NCBI GenBank assembly: GCA_037957365.1
Contig: JARHVA010001428.1
Location: 1-64,000, forward strand
Direction of reading: 5' to 3'
Origin: Torreya grandis
Taxonomy: Eukaryota; Streptophyta; Pinopsida; Cupressales; Taxaceae
DNA length: 64,000 bases
The position numbers and the translations under genes are program-made. This document shows positions 11,461-23,119 of this stretch, in pieces; positions within the stretch are counted from its first letter, which is position 1; each line of letters starts with the position of its first letter. The notes under the pieces are model-generated. The model ran no database searches and was not told the DNA's origin. It was given only the letters and a program-made list of their open reading frames with translations.

Positions 11461-12929
11461 TTTTTAAACCACGTGTTTCATCCTAAATTTTTAGATTATG
11501 TAGTTATTTTACCTTAAAATTACATGTATTTTTTATAAAATAGAATATATAATCATGTTAATTTGTGTGAAAATCTAAATTGTTTGTCATAGGTTTCGCT
11601 TGCCAAAGACCACGGTTGAAACTCCTAACTTGTTTCTTGTAGGTTTTGCTATCTAAAGAGTGGATATTTTTACAAAAAATAAAGACAAACTTCAATCACA
11701 CTTGATTTTTGGGCTTAAAATGAACATCCATTGTAGCTTAGGGCTCTTAAGAGTCTTTCTTTTTTATTTGTTTGTCAAATTAGTTTCAAAGTTTTTAAGT
11801 TAGTTTTCATTTTGGAAAACCAAGCTTAACACATATACTCTCCCCCGTCCCCTTTAGGGAAATTGGGTGACCAAAAATACTTCACTCATTTCCTTGTTTA
11901 ATTAGACTATGATATAAGTAATGTCACAAAGGCACTCCCCAAGTCCTGAGTGACTTGGGTGATCCTAAATGACCTTTAAAGTCCTATTTTTATTTTTTTC
12001 ATCTTAACTTATGGGTGGGAGATCATCACCTCCTCACACATTTTTTAGGGATTGTTGACCCAAGATTTCATCTCCTTGCATTATTCTAACCCCACTCTAT
12101 AGTGGGATATATAAATTTAGGGTGACTCATTGGGACATTAGTTTGAAAATTCAAACTAAATCCATTAGCAATATCTACCTTGGAATAATGGCTTGATTTG
12201 GACATCACACTACATTGAGTAATCTAATAGATGTAGTGGTTGTAAAAGGACATGACCTTTTTACAACAAGCTGGTTAGCTTAGATCTAAATTAAGTGTTT
12301 TTCTCTAGTGCTAACCACACACATGGGACCATATAGATCGATTAAAACTTATAGTTTTTAGACAAACCCCATTTTCTACAAAGTAACATTGGTGCAAGGC
12401 AAGTATCCTAAAGTTCCATGTCACCGTACGGTTTATTGAGAGAAGAGGGGGTCTACATAACCCAAATTTTCATGTGCCTTTAATTTTTATATTAATAAAT
12501 TAATTCCTCCTAATAACGAGTATATCAACGGGATCCAATGGTATAAAACAACCTTGTCATTTTTAGCATAGCAATGCATATTTGAATGCTTCTTGTTTGT
12601 TTTGCCTATCAAGTCTCAATACATTTTGTAAACCTCTTAAGTATTGCCTTCACTTGGGATTAAACTGTGTACTTTTATATTTAAAATATTTTTTTTCTTG
12701 CTTGTGCTTAAATGTCATCTTGTTCATGCTCAAGTCTAAAATCACTTTTTCATTTAAACCAAGTCAAAACCACAAAATCAAGTTCAAACGCATAGTCTAT
12801 TTCACATTTCCAAGATGAGGCATTTCTCTAACCAGATTTTAGGCAATATTTACCTCATGTTAGTGTTATGTTCACTAATAATAATGTTATGTTGTCCATA
12901 TAGTACCATTGTGTTATCCAATTGAAAAC

Positions 12930-13312
12930 CATTCAAACCAGGTCCATTTAGACCCTAGTTTGGAATCAATTATTTATGTTAGGATTCATTTTTGAATCCA
13001 AATACCTTTTGTGAGCCAATTCATGTCGAATCAGGGTTCCTTTTTTAAACCCACATACTTGTTAAAATCCTACTCAGTCCAAGTCAAGTTCACTTTGAAT
13101 TGCATGCCAAACCATTCTGTTTTGATTAGGTTCATTTTGAACTACACGCCATACCATTCCATTTTTGATTAGGGTTCATTTTTAAACCAACCTACCAATA
13201 ATGAGATGAAGAAAGACAAAGTAGGGTTCATCTTGGACCTACATGCCTATTAATAGACCATTTCAATGCTAAATTAGGGGTTCATTTTGAACCCACATAC
13301 CACATTCCATTT
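12930..13312 (+). repeat. Degenerate minisatellite, GGGTTCATTTTGAACCCACATACC units
   Basis: At least seven variants of a GGTTCATTTTGAACC-x-CATGCC unit, spaced 35-65 bp apart. The core TTCATTTTGAA is itself nearly palindromic. It lies in the leader of G between LTR and ORF remnant. Confidence 0.65.
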
Positions 13313-13313
13313 C

Positions 13314-13420
13314 ATTGGACCAATACTACCATTTCTGGGGGCATCTCTTATGGATCAATACCACCCTTTATGGGGGCATCATTTTTGGACTGATAGCACC
13401 CTCTTTGGGGATATTTTTTA
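13314..13420 (+). repeat. Three-copy tandem repeat of about 35 bp
   Basis: Three units of the form GGACCAATACCACCCTTT.TGGGGGCATC, starting near 13316, 13351 and 13387. It follows directly on the TTCATTTTGAA minisatellite. Confidence 0.75.
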
Positions 13421-13583
13421 ATTACCAAACCAATCCATATCGATTATCATATGTTGACCCCATCCTCCTCCTTTGGCTTGCATTAGTAACCAAGCTCTGT
13501 AGTGGCCAAGGAGTATCACTCTATGCCCTCTTCCCTTTCCTTCCAATTTTGGTATCTCATTATCTAATTAAGTCTATGCAATC

Positions 13584-14640
13584 ATGACTAGGCATGTTAA
13601 AGTTACTATCCTAGGCCCACTGCCAGTATTTATTGAACCCATAGTTGAAGAACTTCAATTTGATGAGCCAATCTTTGTTAATTCCTTTGACGATAATCTA
13701 ATTTTAAAAAAACCCATTATTGAACCAAAATCCATTAGTCATCTAGTGCCAACTATTCCTTATTTTATAAAATACCAAGCAAAGGTCTTTGCACCACAAA
13801 TTCAATCATTGTTCATCCAAAATCCATTATATATTAAAGACATGAGTGTGTTCAAATATGAGATTTTGTAAAAAAGTATGTACCAAGGCCAAAATAATCA
13901 ATCAATTATTAATTTTATTATTAGAACACCCATTCATGATGAGTAAACTTGTGATGAATCACCTTTAAATCCTTTCCCTATTATTGAGGAAACTCACTTT
14001 GACAAGCTAGTCTTGGTGGAGTTGCTTGTCAACCCTTGTCCTTTTTTTGAAAAGCCTCACTTTTACAATATAATGTCTATGAAATCATCTCTTAACATTT
14101 TTTACCTCATTGAGGTATCTCACATTGACAAGCTAGTCTCTATAGAGTCACCCCTGGAGTTGTTCCCTCTCTTTGACGGGCTTCACCTAAACAAGCCAGT
14201 CTGTGTTGAACCCTTCTTAGATGAATCTATTTTTGAAGAGCCCATTATGCCATTATAATCCATTACTTTTTTAATACCAAACATTTAATAAGGCATCATT
14301 GTAGTAACATCCAGAATCAAAGAAGAACTATAATCACAGTCAGGTTCTATTATTGAATCAATATTAGATTTAGAAGTAGAAGCATAATCAACATCAATCT
14401 CAACATTAGATTTAGATTCCTTTGAGTCAGAATCAACTTTATAATCATATTACCTTAGGGGATGTTATGGTATTAGGTACATATATATTACAGATCATTT
14501 TGAATATATTTGTGATCCTTCTATGGTTTTTGAGGTTGATTAATTTAGAATTGACATAAGTTCTCCTAGTATTTTCTATGAGGATTGTGCTACCTTTCAT
14601 CATATTCCATTACTGTTCCACATACCATTACCACCAATGA
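13584..14640 (+). pseudogene. Unidentified ORF remnant of element G
   Basis: Mostly open but split frames: 13584-13871 (95 codons) and 14013-14258 (81 codons), with the second frame readable beyond stops to about 14640. The predicted text is acidic and proline-rich, with loosely repeated H-x-D-K-L-V-x-V-E and E-E-P-I modules about 25-30 residues apart, and a late F-R-I-D-I-S-S-P-S-I-F-Y-E-D-C segment. No zinc knuckle, protease, RT or transmembrane motif is visible. It could be a Gag-like or spacer ORF of a long-LTR element, or a captured host fragment; I do not recognise it. From 14640 to 15120 I see no coding signal beyond short fragments. Confidence 0.35.
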
Positions 14641-16141
14641 ACATAACCATTATATCAACATTCCACCTCCCACAAGTGTCGATTGGGACTAACATAATCA
14701 CACTTTTTGAACTGATTCCATGGAGACATATCAGGTGTAGAATATTAGGAAGATCAAGACCACATTCATATAGAAGAACAATCTCCTATTGAAACATTTT
14801 TAGAGGCACTAGGGGACAATCAAACTCTAAACTTAGCATCTTTTAGTGAAACCTTGTTTGAGGTGCTAGAAGATAATTAAAGTCAAAATTCAACATTCCT
14901 TAGTGAGACCTTCTCGAAGGCACTATAGGACAATCATGACAATTTTATTGGTGAAAACCTCTTTGAGGCACAATTAGATTAGCACAATAGTTATTTATTA
15001 ATTGATGAAAACATTATTGAATGTGATATTGGTATAATTGACAATCTACAACATAATCAGAATACAACATCTCTTAGGTCTAAACAACAAAATAATATTA
15101 TGGTCCTATAGAGAGCATGTACAAAAGTCAGTGGCCCTACCATAAGAAAATTTATATCAAATCTTATTGGGGCCTACCACCTCACTTCACACACCACAGT
15201 GATAATGGTGTCGATTGCTTAGCTAGAATATACCACTAACCACACTTTATACTTGACCATAGTATCAAGTCAACTTCCCTCTTGGTGATTAAATCCAAGT
15301 AGGTTAGCCTTGGGTAGACAAATGTTAAAGTGCTTGTTTATATTATGTGATTTGGATGTGTGTACATAAAATATAAACAATAAAGCTAAATGGTTAATTA
15401 AAACCCCCTAATTAGACTATGTGAGCTATTTTAATCATGCGAGAAATAAGAAAAGAAAGGGTGAATTAATTACTAGCATATAGAGTTTAATTCCAGCTTG
15501 AAACAAGGTATATTGTTGACACTATATGCACAAAATATAGAATAGGGTCAACAAGGTCAAAATTGTAATACAGAAGTAAGGTCCAAAAATGAACAAGATT
15601 AGCTAGAGTTTACCTAGTTATTTAGATAGTACACAAAACACAAAATTAGGTCAACAGGGTCGATCCAGTTGTCTATGTAGGGGCAGTTTTGAAGACTACA
15701 AACTATGAAAGGAAAGACATAAAAAAAGGAGATAGAGAGATAGAAAGGAATATTGGTGGATAGAGATGAAGAGAATGAATGTTGATAGTCACAAACCTTA
15801 GAATATGGTTAAAAACTCTATTAACTAGATCGACTAGGTCAATCAAGCTTTGCAAAATCCCACTGATAAGTGCTTGAAATGTGCAAGGTCGACTAGCATT
15901 GACCTAGTAACTGAATCTAGATGCCTGATAGTGTACAAGGTCAACAAGGTCAACCTAGTAATCTGAATTAGAATTTTTATGTTTGAAAACCTATACTGGG
16001 TTGTCTGAGTTGATCAAATTACCTATTACTAAAAACTTATGCATAGAGATTAGAACTAGGTCAATAGAGTCGATCCAGTATGATAGATATATGCTAAAAA
16101 TAATGAAATAAAGTGAAATAAATCTTGCAAGGGTTAGTTTC

Positions 16142-16158
16142 ATGTTGGGTTCACTAAA
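16142..16158 (-). other. Primer binding site of C'
   Basis: Minus strand reads TTAGTGAACCCAACATG directly after the LTR end; C has TTGGTGAACCTGACATG at 31032-31048. Agreement between copies supports the site; the cognate tRNA is not assigned. Confidence 0.55.
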
Positions 16159-16159
16159 T

Positions 16160-17350
16160 TGTATACAATCAGAAATACATCATGTCTAAAAATCAATCCA
16201 GGCTTAGAGAAGATAGAGCATACCTACACTTTCAATTGGGGATACATTTGTTAAGCAGAAGCATGACCAATATGGGGATCTTATAGAACCAATTAGGGTA
16301 TCACTTGTCAAAATACACCATGGGAGGTAGGGTTATAAAGCCTACAGTCTAACACAATCACACAACAACCCTAAAATACTCCTAAGGTTTAATATTTTAC
16401 CTATGCTAATAAATAATAAAGTATATCTAATCTAGTTCACACCAAATCTTATGGCATAATAAAGGGGTTAGTAAAGAAATTGAAACATGTATAAGGGAAT
16501 ATCAATTAAGCTAAGTATGAGCAAGACCCTAATACATGGAATAAGAAGAGCAATATTATTTGAGTTAACACTTATCTTACTTCTATCTACTAAAAAAAGG
16601 AGAACAAAGTTAGAATATACTTACCTGAATGTTAACTCATCAAGACTCAATTTCTCCTTTGGCCAAAGGGACTTCACAAAAGGTTATTTTGGTTTGTATC
16701 ACTAAAAAAGGCTAAATAATCCAATACTTATCCACAAGACTATATTATCTAAGTATAAACCCTAATCTAAGACTCTTCAAGTAGAATGGTAGAAGAGCAA
16801 ATTATGAAGAAGCACGAGTGAATAATAACTATTGATTACATATTCTAATAATGACAAAAAATATCTTGTATTTATAGGTAGATCTTGCCCTAAATCCTTC
16901 CAAAAACATTAGCTGTATCAGGTCAACCATGGTCAAACCTATATGTTTTTCAAAGATAATTCACTAGGTCTGAGCTAGATCAGCCAAAAGGTTAACAAAC
17001 CCAAAAAGTAAAAAATACCCCTAAACTATACAGGGTTGGCCATGGTTGACCTAGTATAGTCGATAGTATAAAAGGGAATTAAGGCAAAAAAAGGAGGATG
17101 GAAAGAGGAAAAATACTAAAGGAGTGTGCAAGGGAGGAGTAATAGCTTAGGGAATGGTTTTAAGAGTTAGATTGGTAATAATGTGGCAATAAGGGAAAAT
17201 AATCATACAAAGAACCAAAGGTTTGCCCACCCCTTTCTTGGTGCACCCCTTAAGCCATGCACTCAGAGAGATTGAGTCTCGATGGGTTCTTGGAAGATGT
17301 AAAGCATCAATAATTGATAAAAGTTAAAAATATTATGTGTATAAGGACTA
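16160..17350 (-). repeat. LTR of C' (1191 bp)
   Basis: Minus strand starts TAGTCCTTATACACATAATATT and ends GATTGTATACA. It aligns with 29818-31029 and 57579-58788, including the AACCCATC.AGACTCAATCTCTC block, the CACCAAGAAAGGGGTGGGCA block and the shared TATA region at 16869-16876. Confidence 0.85.
16869..16876 (-). promoter_or_regulatory. TATA box of the C-family LTR (C' copy)
   Basis: On the minus strand CTATAAATACAAG, preceded by a GGATTTAGGGCAAGATCTAC block shared by all three C-family LTRs. This is the best preserved version of the box. Confidence 0.6.
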
Positions 17351-17529
17351 TGTTATAATTTTGATGATAAATTCACTCTAGGACATTGATGTGTAAAGCA
17401 AAAGCTTTACCTAATAAATGTGGACTCACTACCTAAAACTAAAGTTTAGGAAGATGCTCAAGATATAATAGATGATCTAAAAGATGCTCAGTTGACTGTA
17501 GAACCTACTTTTTAGGAAGGCCAACTAGA

Positions 17530-17910
17530 GATCTCTCTCTATTTCTTAGCAGGAGTCACCACCCCACAAACCATGTAGCTTAGAGGTTACTTCAAGAAGA
17601 TCCCTCTCATAATAATCATTGATTCTAGTAGCAATCATAATTTTATTGACCCTCAGATCACCAAATAGGCTGATTTTTTATCCATCCTTTCTCCAAATTT
17701 GAAGTCGTGATTGACAATGAAGGCACATTACCTTTTAAAAGGAAGTGTTGGAATGTGCGTATATCTATTGGATATTATAAATTATGCTTTGATATGTTTA
17801 CCTTATCCTTAAGTAGATGTGATGTTGTTTTGGGAGTCCAATGGTTACACACACTTGGACCCATCTTATGGGATTTTGTTAAACTTTGGATACAATTTGT
17901 AGACAGTGTG
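17530..17910 (+). pseudogene. Protease remnant of E
   Basis: A FLAGVTTPQTM-stop-L block is followed by IIIIDSSSNHNFID at about 17610-17650 (active-site D-S-G-S decayed to D-S-S-S), and later VVLGVQWLHTLGPILWDF (about 17820-17875), the conserved protease C-terminal block of chromoviruses. Confidence 0.8.
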
Positions 17911-18199
17911 TAAAAACACACATTAAAATGTTTACACTTGGGGTCTCTCAACATCGTAAGTTCACATTGCATGGAAAATATTCTTAAGAATAATTCACAT
18001 GATGTCATTTCCCAACTCTATTCCATTCAAATTCAATCACTAATGGTCTCCACTACTCCTTATGATCTATAACCATTCTACATAGGTATGTATGTGTCTT
18101 TGCTAAACTAATGGGATTTCCACCTTCACAGCTAGAGGACCACCATATTTAGCTCCTTCTTAGAACAATTCCTCTCAACATCAGGGCCTACCATTACCT

Positions 18200-19400
18200 A
18201 TTTCAACAAAATACCAAGATCAAGATGCTCATTCAAAACTTACTAAAGTAAGGCACTATTCACCCTAGTACCAACCCATATTCTTCCCCAGTTCTCCTTG
18301 TAAGGAAAAAATGGGTCATGGTGCCTCTAAATTAACATTAGATCACTTAATTACATCATAATCAAGGATAAGTTCCCAATTCCTATTAATTATGAGCTTC
18401 ATGGTACTCATTTTTTATCCAAGTTGGATCTCTGCCCTAGATTTCACCAGATCTAATTTCATGAGGATGATATCCCTAAGACAAATTTTCTCATGCATGA
18501 TGACCACTATGAGTTTTTGTTCATGCCTTTTGGCCTCACTAATTCTCCTTCAACATTATAGGCATTGATGAATAAAATATTTTGGCCCTACCCATATAAA
18601 TTCATTCTAGTCTTCTTTGGTGATATCCTCATCTATAGTAAACATGGTCTGAGCTTATTCAACATCTAGACCTCGTACTACAACTTGTCTTTGATCATCA
18701 TCTTTGTGCAAAATAGTTCAAATTTGATTTTATCTAGGACAAAGTGGAGTATGTTTGGCATATTATTTCATCCAAATGGGTTTGGTTTGATCCCAAAAAA
18801 ATAGTTGCCATAACAAATTGGCATCCTCCCCAGACACTCAAGAACCTCCATGGGTTTTTAGGGTTGACTAGATACTATCACAAGTTTTTCAAATATTATA
18901 GGAAGATTTCATCTCTGCTAACAATTATGTTGAAAAAGGATGATTTTACATGGATACAAGCTACTGAGTGTGCATTTGAAGAATTGAAACAAGTTGTGTG
19001 TACTATACTTATTTTAACTATGCCAAATTTTGCCAAGACCTTCACTATCAAGAGTGATACTTGTGGTAATGAACTTGGTACTATTCTCTTCCAATGAGTA
19101 TGTCCCATTGCCTTTACTATAAAATCCCTTTCTAGAAAGAATTTAGTACTCTCTACTTATGAGAAGGAAAAATAGCCATTTTGCATGCAGTACAAAAGTG
19201 ACAACCATACCTACTGGGAAACAATTTTTCTATCAAAATCGATCACCAAAGTTTGAAACATTTATTAGAACAAAGAGTCTCCACCCCATCATAATATAAA
19301 TGGGTCAACAAGCTCATGGGTTATGAATATGAGATCAATTACAAGAAGGTTAATGATAATATTGTGGTTGATGCTCTGTCTCACATATTTTCAAACTAAA
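18200..19400 (+). pseudogene. RT and RNase H remnant of E
   Basis: RT blocks: NPYSSPVLLVRKK (about 18270), [20 protein letters not shown] (18480-18535), and the catalytic box at 18613-18624, which reads FFGD: the first aspartate of the usual F/Y-x-D-D pair is replaced by Gly. GFLGLTRYYHKF..Y block at 18855-18900, then RNase H with a S-D-T-C block (about 19050) and LEQRVSTPS..KWVNKLMGYEYEI-like text near 19270-19340. Numerous stops. Inactive both by active-site loss and by stops. Confidence 0.85.
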
Positions 19401-19599
19401 TTTCCCTTTCATCTATTTCCATGCCTATTCTGAATTGGTTGGACACTGTACAACAAAGGTATGCCAATGACTCCTCATTATCTCAAATCATTCAATAGTT
19501 AAACACTAACCCCTTTATTGTACCACATTATTCTTGGGATGGTTCTTATATATGATACAAGGGCCATCTGGTACTTCCCTAGAGCACAAATCTTCAACA

Positions 19600-20865
19600 G
19601 GCTATAGTATATGAACTCCATGCTTCTCATAAGGCACTTAGGATTTCTCAAAACATATGAGCAGGCATGATTTAACTTCTTTTGGAAGGGAATGAAAAAT
19701 GAAATTCAATATATGGTGGCTGAATGTGATACCTGCCAATGCAACAAGGGTGCAATAACACTCATTCTTGGGTTACTCAAACCCTTGCCCATCCCTATCA
19801 TGGTTTGGACATATATTTATATGGATTTCATTAAGGGGTCCCTAAATTTGGAGGGAAAATAATGATCTTAGTTGTGGTTAATTTCCTCTCCAAATATAAT
19901 CATTTTTATGCTCTCAACCATCCCTATACCCCCCCATAGTCACACAAATTTTCTTGGAGAAGATTTTCTATCTTCATGGAATTACTTCTTCTATTGTCTT
20001 AGATCATGATGCAACCTTTACTAGCTATTTTTAGATAGAACTATTTCAATTCACTGGTACCCAACTGAAGATGAATTGTGTATCATCCACAAATGGATGG
20101 CCAGATTGAAATTGTCAATAAATGCTTGAAAACTTTCCTTCATTGCTTCATTTTAGAATAACAACACTATACAAATTATCTCCCTCCCACCAAATAGTGG
20201 TACAATACCTCCTACCACACTTCAACTAAAATTACTCCATATAAAGTAGTCTTTGGTCAAGCATCACTAGTGCTTCTTCCATACACCCCCAATAGTTTAC
20301 TGGTTTAAGTGATCAACATAATTATCTAAACTTGAGATCAGATCCTCAACACCCTATGAGAAAATCTTCATAGTGCATAAAATATAATAAAATAATAGGT
20401 TGATCAACACCATTTTGAGCACACTTTTCAAGTAGGTGATATGGTTTTTCTTTGCCTACAGTCATACAAGAAATCATCCCTAAAACTCAAAGCGTGTCAT
20501 AAGGTAGCTCCCAAGTTATATGGGATTTATAAGGTTCTCCAAAATATTGGGTTGGTTGCTTGTAATTTGGAGCTCCCACCTTCTTCCTAAGTTCACTTAG
20601 TATTTCATGTCTTTTATCTGAAGAAAATTCTTGGCATAAACATTAAAGTGTAAACTATTTTAATAAAAATTCATAATGAAGGATCCATCCTTATTTATTT
20701 AGAGGCAATCTTGGATATATTCACGTGTTAAATTCACTCTTGATCCATCATAAAGGTATTAATTTAGTGGTATGGAATGCAACCAGACGATGCAACATGG
20801 AAACCACTATTTCAGATTCAACACCAATTCCCACATCTAAAGCTTTGAGACAAAGTTTTTTCTAA
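19600..20865 (+). pseudogene. Integrase and chromodomain remnant of E
   Basis: The zinc region ends near CDTCQCNKG (19726-19752). Core: YMDFIKG (about 19822), DHDATFTSYF (about 20006) and YHPQMDGQIEIVNKCL (about 20085-20130), where the catalytic Glu is kept. A GPF/Y-type region ends near LVACNLELPPSS. The chromodomain reads WYGMQPDDATWKPLFQI (20770-20820), followed by QHQFPHL and the chromovirus-like DKVFSKREG tail. Confidence 0.8.
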
Positions 20866-20876
20866 GAGGGAGGGTA
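20864..20876 (+). other. Polypurine tract of E
   Basis: AAGAGGGAGGGTA directly before the TG of the 3' LTR. Confidence 0.7.
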
Positions 20877-21197
20877 TGCTAGGAACCCATGCTAACCCTT
20901 TTCTTTACTTTGTTAGTATATTATTTTTTATGGATGCATATGCTTTTTAAGTCATCTCATGAGCATTTTTTTTATCCCACATTCATGGGAAGTAGTAGTT
21001 GCTTAGATTAGTCTTAGTATATAATTAAGTGTTGAGGCCAATGAATTCATTCACAAATTTTTTATATGGATAATTTTCAAATGAGGTTCCTTCTTGAAGT
21101 GGCTTGTGATAAATATAATACTTTCAATGTTTATGCTAAATTATGTAAATCTGTTATTTCATGCATTTTCATTAATTTGTTGAAGGAGGATCATCTC
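20877..21197 (+). repeat. 3' LTR of E (right edge uncertain)
   Basis: Starts TGCTAGGAACCC right after the polypurine tract and contains a TAGTATATAATTAAGTG TATA-like box near 21018-21034. No second copy is present, so the end is set where similarity to the downstream F LTR begins. Confidence 0.55.
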
Positions 21198-23078
21198 AAT
21201 GAGAAATATCTCGATAAAAATAGCCTAGAATGGTTTTTAATGGATATGTAAGTTATTGGATGTTTTACTCAACTCATTCAAGCACCACCAAGTGTGAAAG
21301 GTTTATTAAGGGAGTGAGTGTACCTTACAAGAAATGCCTTATTTCTTCGATATTTACTGTAGCAGGTAGACTTGACCAAGTTAAAGTTGATAATTAGATG
21401 AAGGTTGAAGATTGAGACTTTTATTTCATGTTAATGGTTGTTTTTGATAACTTTATATCTCTTATAGGTGATAAACTGGTCATATAAGTTGACTAGTCAT
21501 TAATAGACCTAGTGGTGCAGACAGTGAGAAAACCAAGAAGTTGATTAGGGATGTGTTATCATGGATTAGGGATGGATCCAAATGCATGGGGATGTTTTTC
21601 AATACCTTTAATACATTTTTATATTGGATATAATATTTGGATATGATTTTATATAACATAAAGTTGTTCTCAAATTGACTTGTCTAACTCAGTGAGGTCT
21701 ATATATAGTGAAGTCATGAGATTGGTCTATAAGACCAATATTGATATTAGATATTATAATATATATTTTTTAAGTTTTTATGAGGTTATTTTAATATCAT
21801 ATTTATTAATTTTAATTTATTAACTATGCCCTTTCATGTATCATAGATTCATGTTTCCATGACTATGTTTTAAAGCTAGTTGATAGTTCTAAGTGGGTTA
21901 CTTATAGAAAAGGGTTTAAGTACTTTTTCCATATGTAATAAAGCATAATGTACTTGGTGAAGTTTTTTATGTCTTTAATTTTATCTTTATATAGATTTTT
22001 TCCATGGTTTATTGACAAGAATGTTTTTTTGGTTTAGATGTTCAAGACAAACTTTTGTGATATGCATATGGCTAATTGTAAACAATGCTGATGGCATGCT
22101 TCAAGTGGTGGTTGGAGATAAAAGGTGTCATGGACCTAATATCAGATTTATATGGGTATATTAAATTGAAACATCATATTTTACTTCCATGTGAGAATTC
22201 TAAGTTTGTTTCAAGGTGTTGAAAGAGTAATGAATGAAGGCCTAATTGAATTAGGTCTCCTTAAGGCCTAAAAAGGGGTTTTGGTCTTATATGTTATGAC
22301 CAAACTATTTTCATTTTTGGTTCATGTTTTTTCATGTCCTAAGGAATATTATCTTTATAAATGAAGTGGTAAAGTGTGTATGGCTGACCAAGAGGTGTAT
22401 GAGAAAGAACCTAGTATAAAAACAAGGCCTAATAAGCTTAATTATCTAGAGTGTGTTTGTGTGTGTGTTGAAGTGAATGAGATAGAAATTTAAAGAGATA
22501 AAGGAGGTATTATAGACCATAAAAATGGTAAATATAAACCATCATGAGTATTTGATAGGCATATTATAGATGATTATCAGTGTCATATGACCTAACCAAG
22601 TCAATAAAAGGGCTAATTGAGCAAAGAAGGCTAGAGACTAGTTTAAGAAGCATAGGTGTGTCTGTGAAGATATAAATATGGAGATCATCATATATTTAAT
22701 TAGAAACAAATGGTTCTTAAATTTATCAAAGGTTTTAGGTGGTTGAGTTGGTGCCTCCTTGAAAGTGGGTGCTTGCTAAAGCCTACTTAAGCTAGTGCTT
22801 GACTAGTTGGAGTTGGTATTCCAAGTGAAGTTGGTGCTTCAATAAATCTTGATGTTTGAATTATAAGATAGTAGTCCATTTAAATCATCAATGGGTTTTA
22901 TTCCCATTGAGGATTTCCCACTCAAATAGTTGTTCTATGTGTTATGTTCTTCTATCATACTCATGGCTCTTAATGTGTTACTGTTTTATTATGTTGTTTT
23001 GGTAGTTAATAAATGGTAAGGTAAAGAATGCAAAAGTTTTTAAGAATGATTCATCCCATATCAATTGTGTTTTTAACA
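21198..23078 (+). repeat. 5' LTR of F
   Basis: Aligns with 27875-29790 starting at CAATGAGAAATAT (21198 against 27878) and through the GACCTAGTGGTGCA.ACAGT block (21509 against 28187) and the GGCCTAAAAAGGGGTTTTGGT block (22265 against 28962). Ends TTTTTAACA immediately before the primer site. Its true left end may be missing, see the 3' side. Confidence 0.8.
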
Positions 23079-23079
23079 A

Positions 23080-23092
23080 TTATTATCATATC
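23080..23092 (+). other. Primer binding site of F (tRNA-Met type)
   Basis: TTATTATCATATC, then TTGGTCC. Compared with TTGGTATCAGAGC, four positions differ (GG to AT, and G to T and G to T). Position right after the LTR supports it. Confidence 0.6.
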
Positions 23093-23119
23093 TTGGTCCT
23101 TTGAGGCAATTATAACATC

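Larger units (their letters stand above)
9640..12510 (+). repeat. LTR of element G (at least 2.8 kb, left edge uncertain)
   Basis: Non-coding and homologous to the minus strand of about 60585-63990. Matching landmarks include GTATCCCTGAATGGGGGAATG (9897) against GGTATCCCTATTTGGTGAAA, TTAAGTGGAAAATCCAT (10078), the region around the TATA box (10424), and GGTTTATTGAGAGAAGAGGGGG (12430) against a GAGATAGAGGGGGG stretch. The right end is set near TTAATTCCTCCTAATAAC (12502). The left edge is not seen. Confidence 0.5.
9640..15120 (+). mobile_element. Long-LTR retrotransposon 5' part, element G
   Basis: A non-coding block (about 9640-12510) is followed by repeat-rich leader and a broken ORF. The same order of landmarks is found on the minus strand at 58789-64000 (element H): a TTAAGTGGAAAATCCAT-like block, a TATA box, a GTGAAGTCAC-rich tandem region, a CATATNCTCTCCC block, a GGACATCACA block, and TTAATTCCTC near the LTR end. 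Two copies in opposite orientation define a repeat family. No RT is seen in either copy, so the class (probably Ty3/gypsy by size) is inference. Confidence 0.55.
15120..17350 (-). mobile_element. Tat-type element fragment C' (5' LTR plus leader)
   Basis: Minus strand matches the 5' LTR and leader of element C (29818-31930): LTR 17350-16160, primer site, then leader up to a GGTAGGCCCCAAT block at about 15160, which corresponds to C at 31975-31990. Similarity fades left of about 15120 and no gag of this copy is seen. It is therefore a truncated copy of the C family, inserted in reverse orientation between G and E. Confidence 0.75.
17351..21197 (+). mobile_element. Ty3/gypsy chromovirus, element E (5' end missing)
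   Basis: Protease, RT, RNase H, integrase, chromodomain, polypurine tract and a 3' LTR can be followed on the plus strand. The 5' LTR and most of gag are absent; the left end abuts the C' LTR at 17350. It is a different family from A: the LTR and coding text differ although the domain order is the same. Confidence 0.8.

Noticed and set aside
12500..12540. Athila-type primer binding site for G
   Set aside because: G and H both have a loosely similar stretch after TTAATTCCTC, but it matches a GGCGCCGTTGCC-type site too poorly to name.
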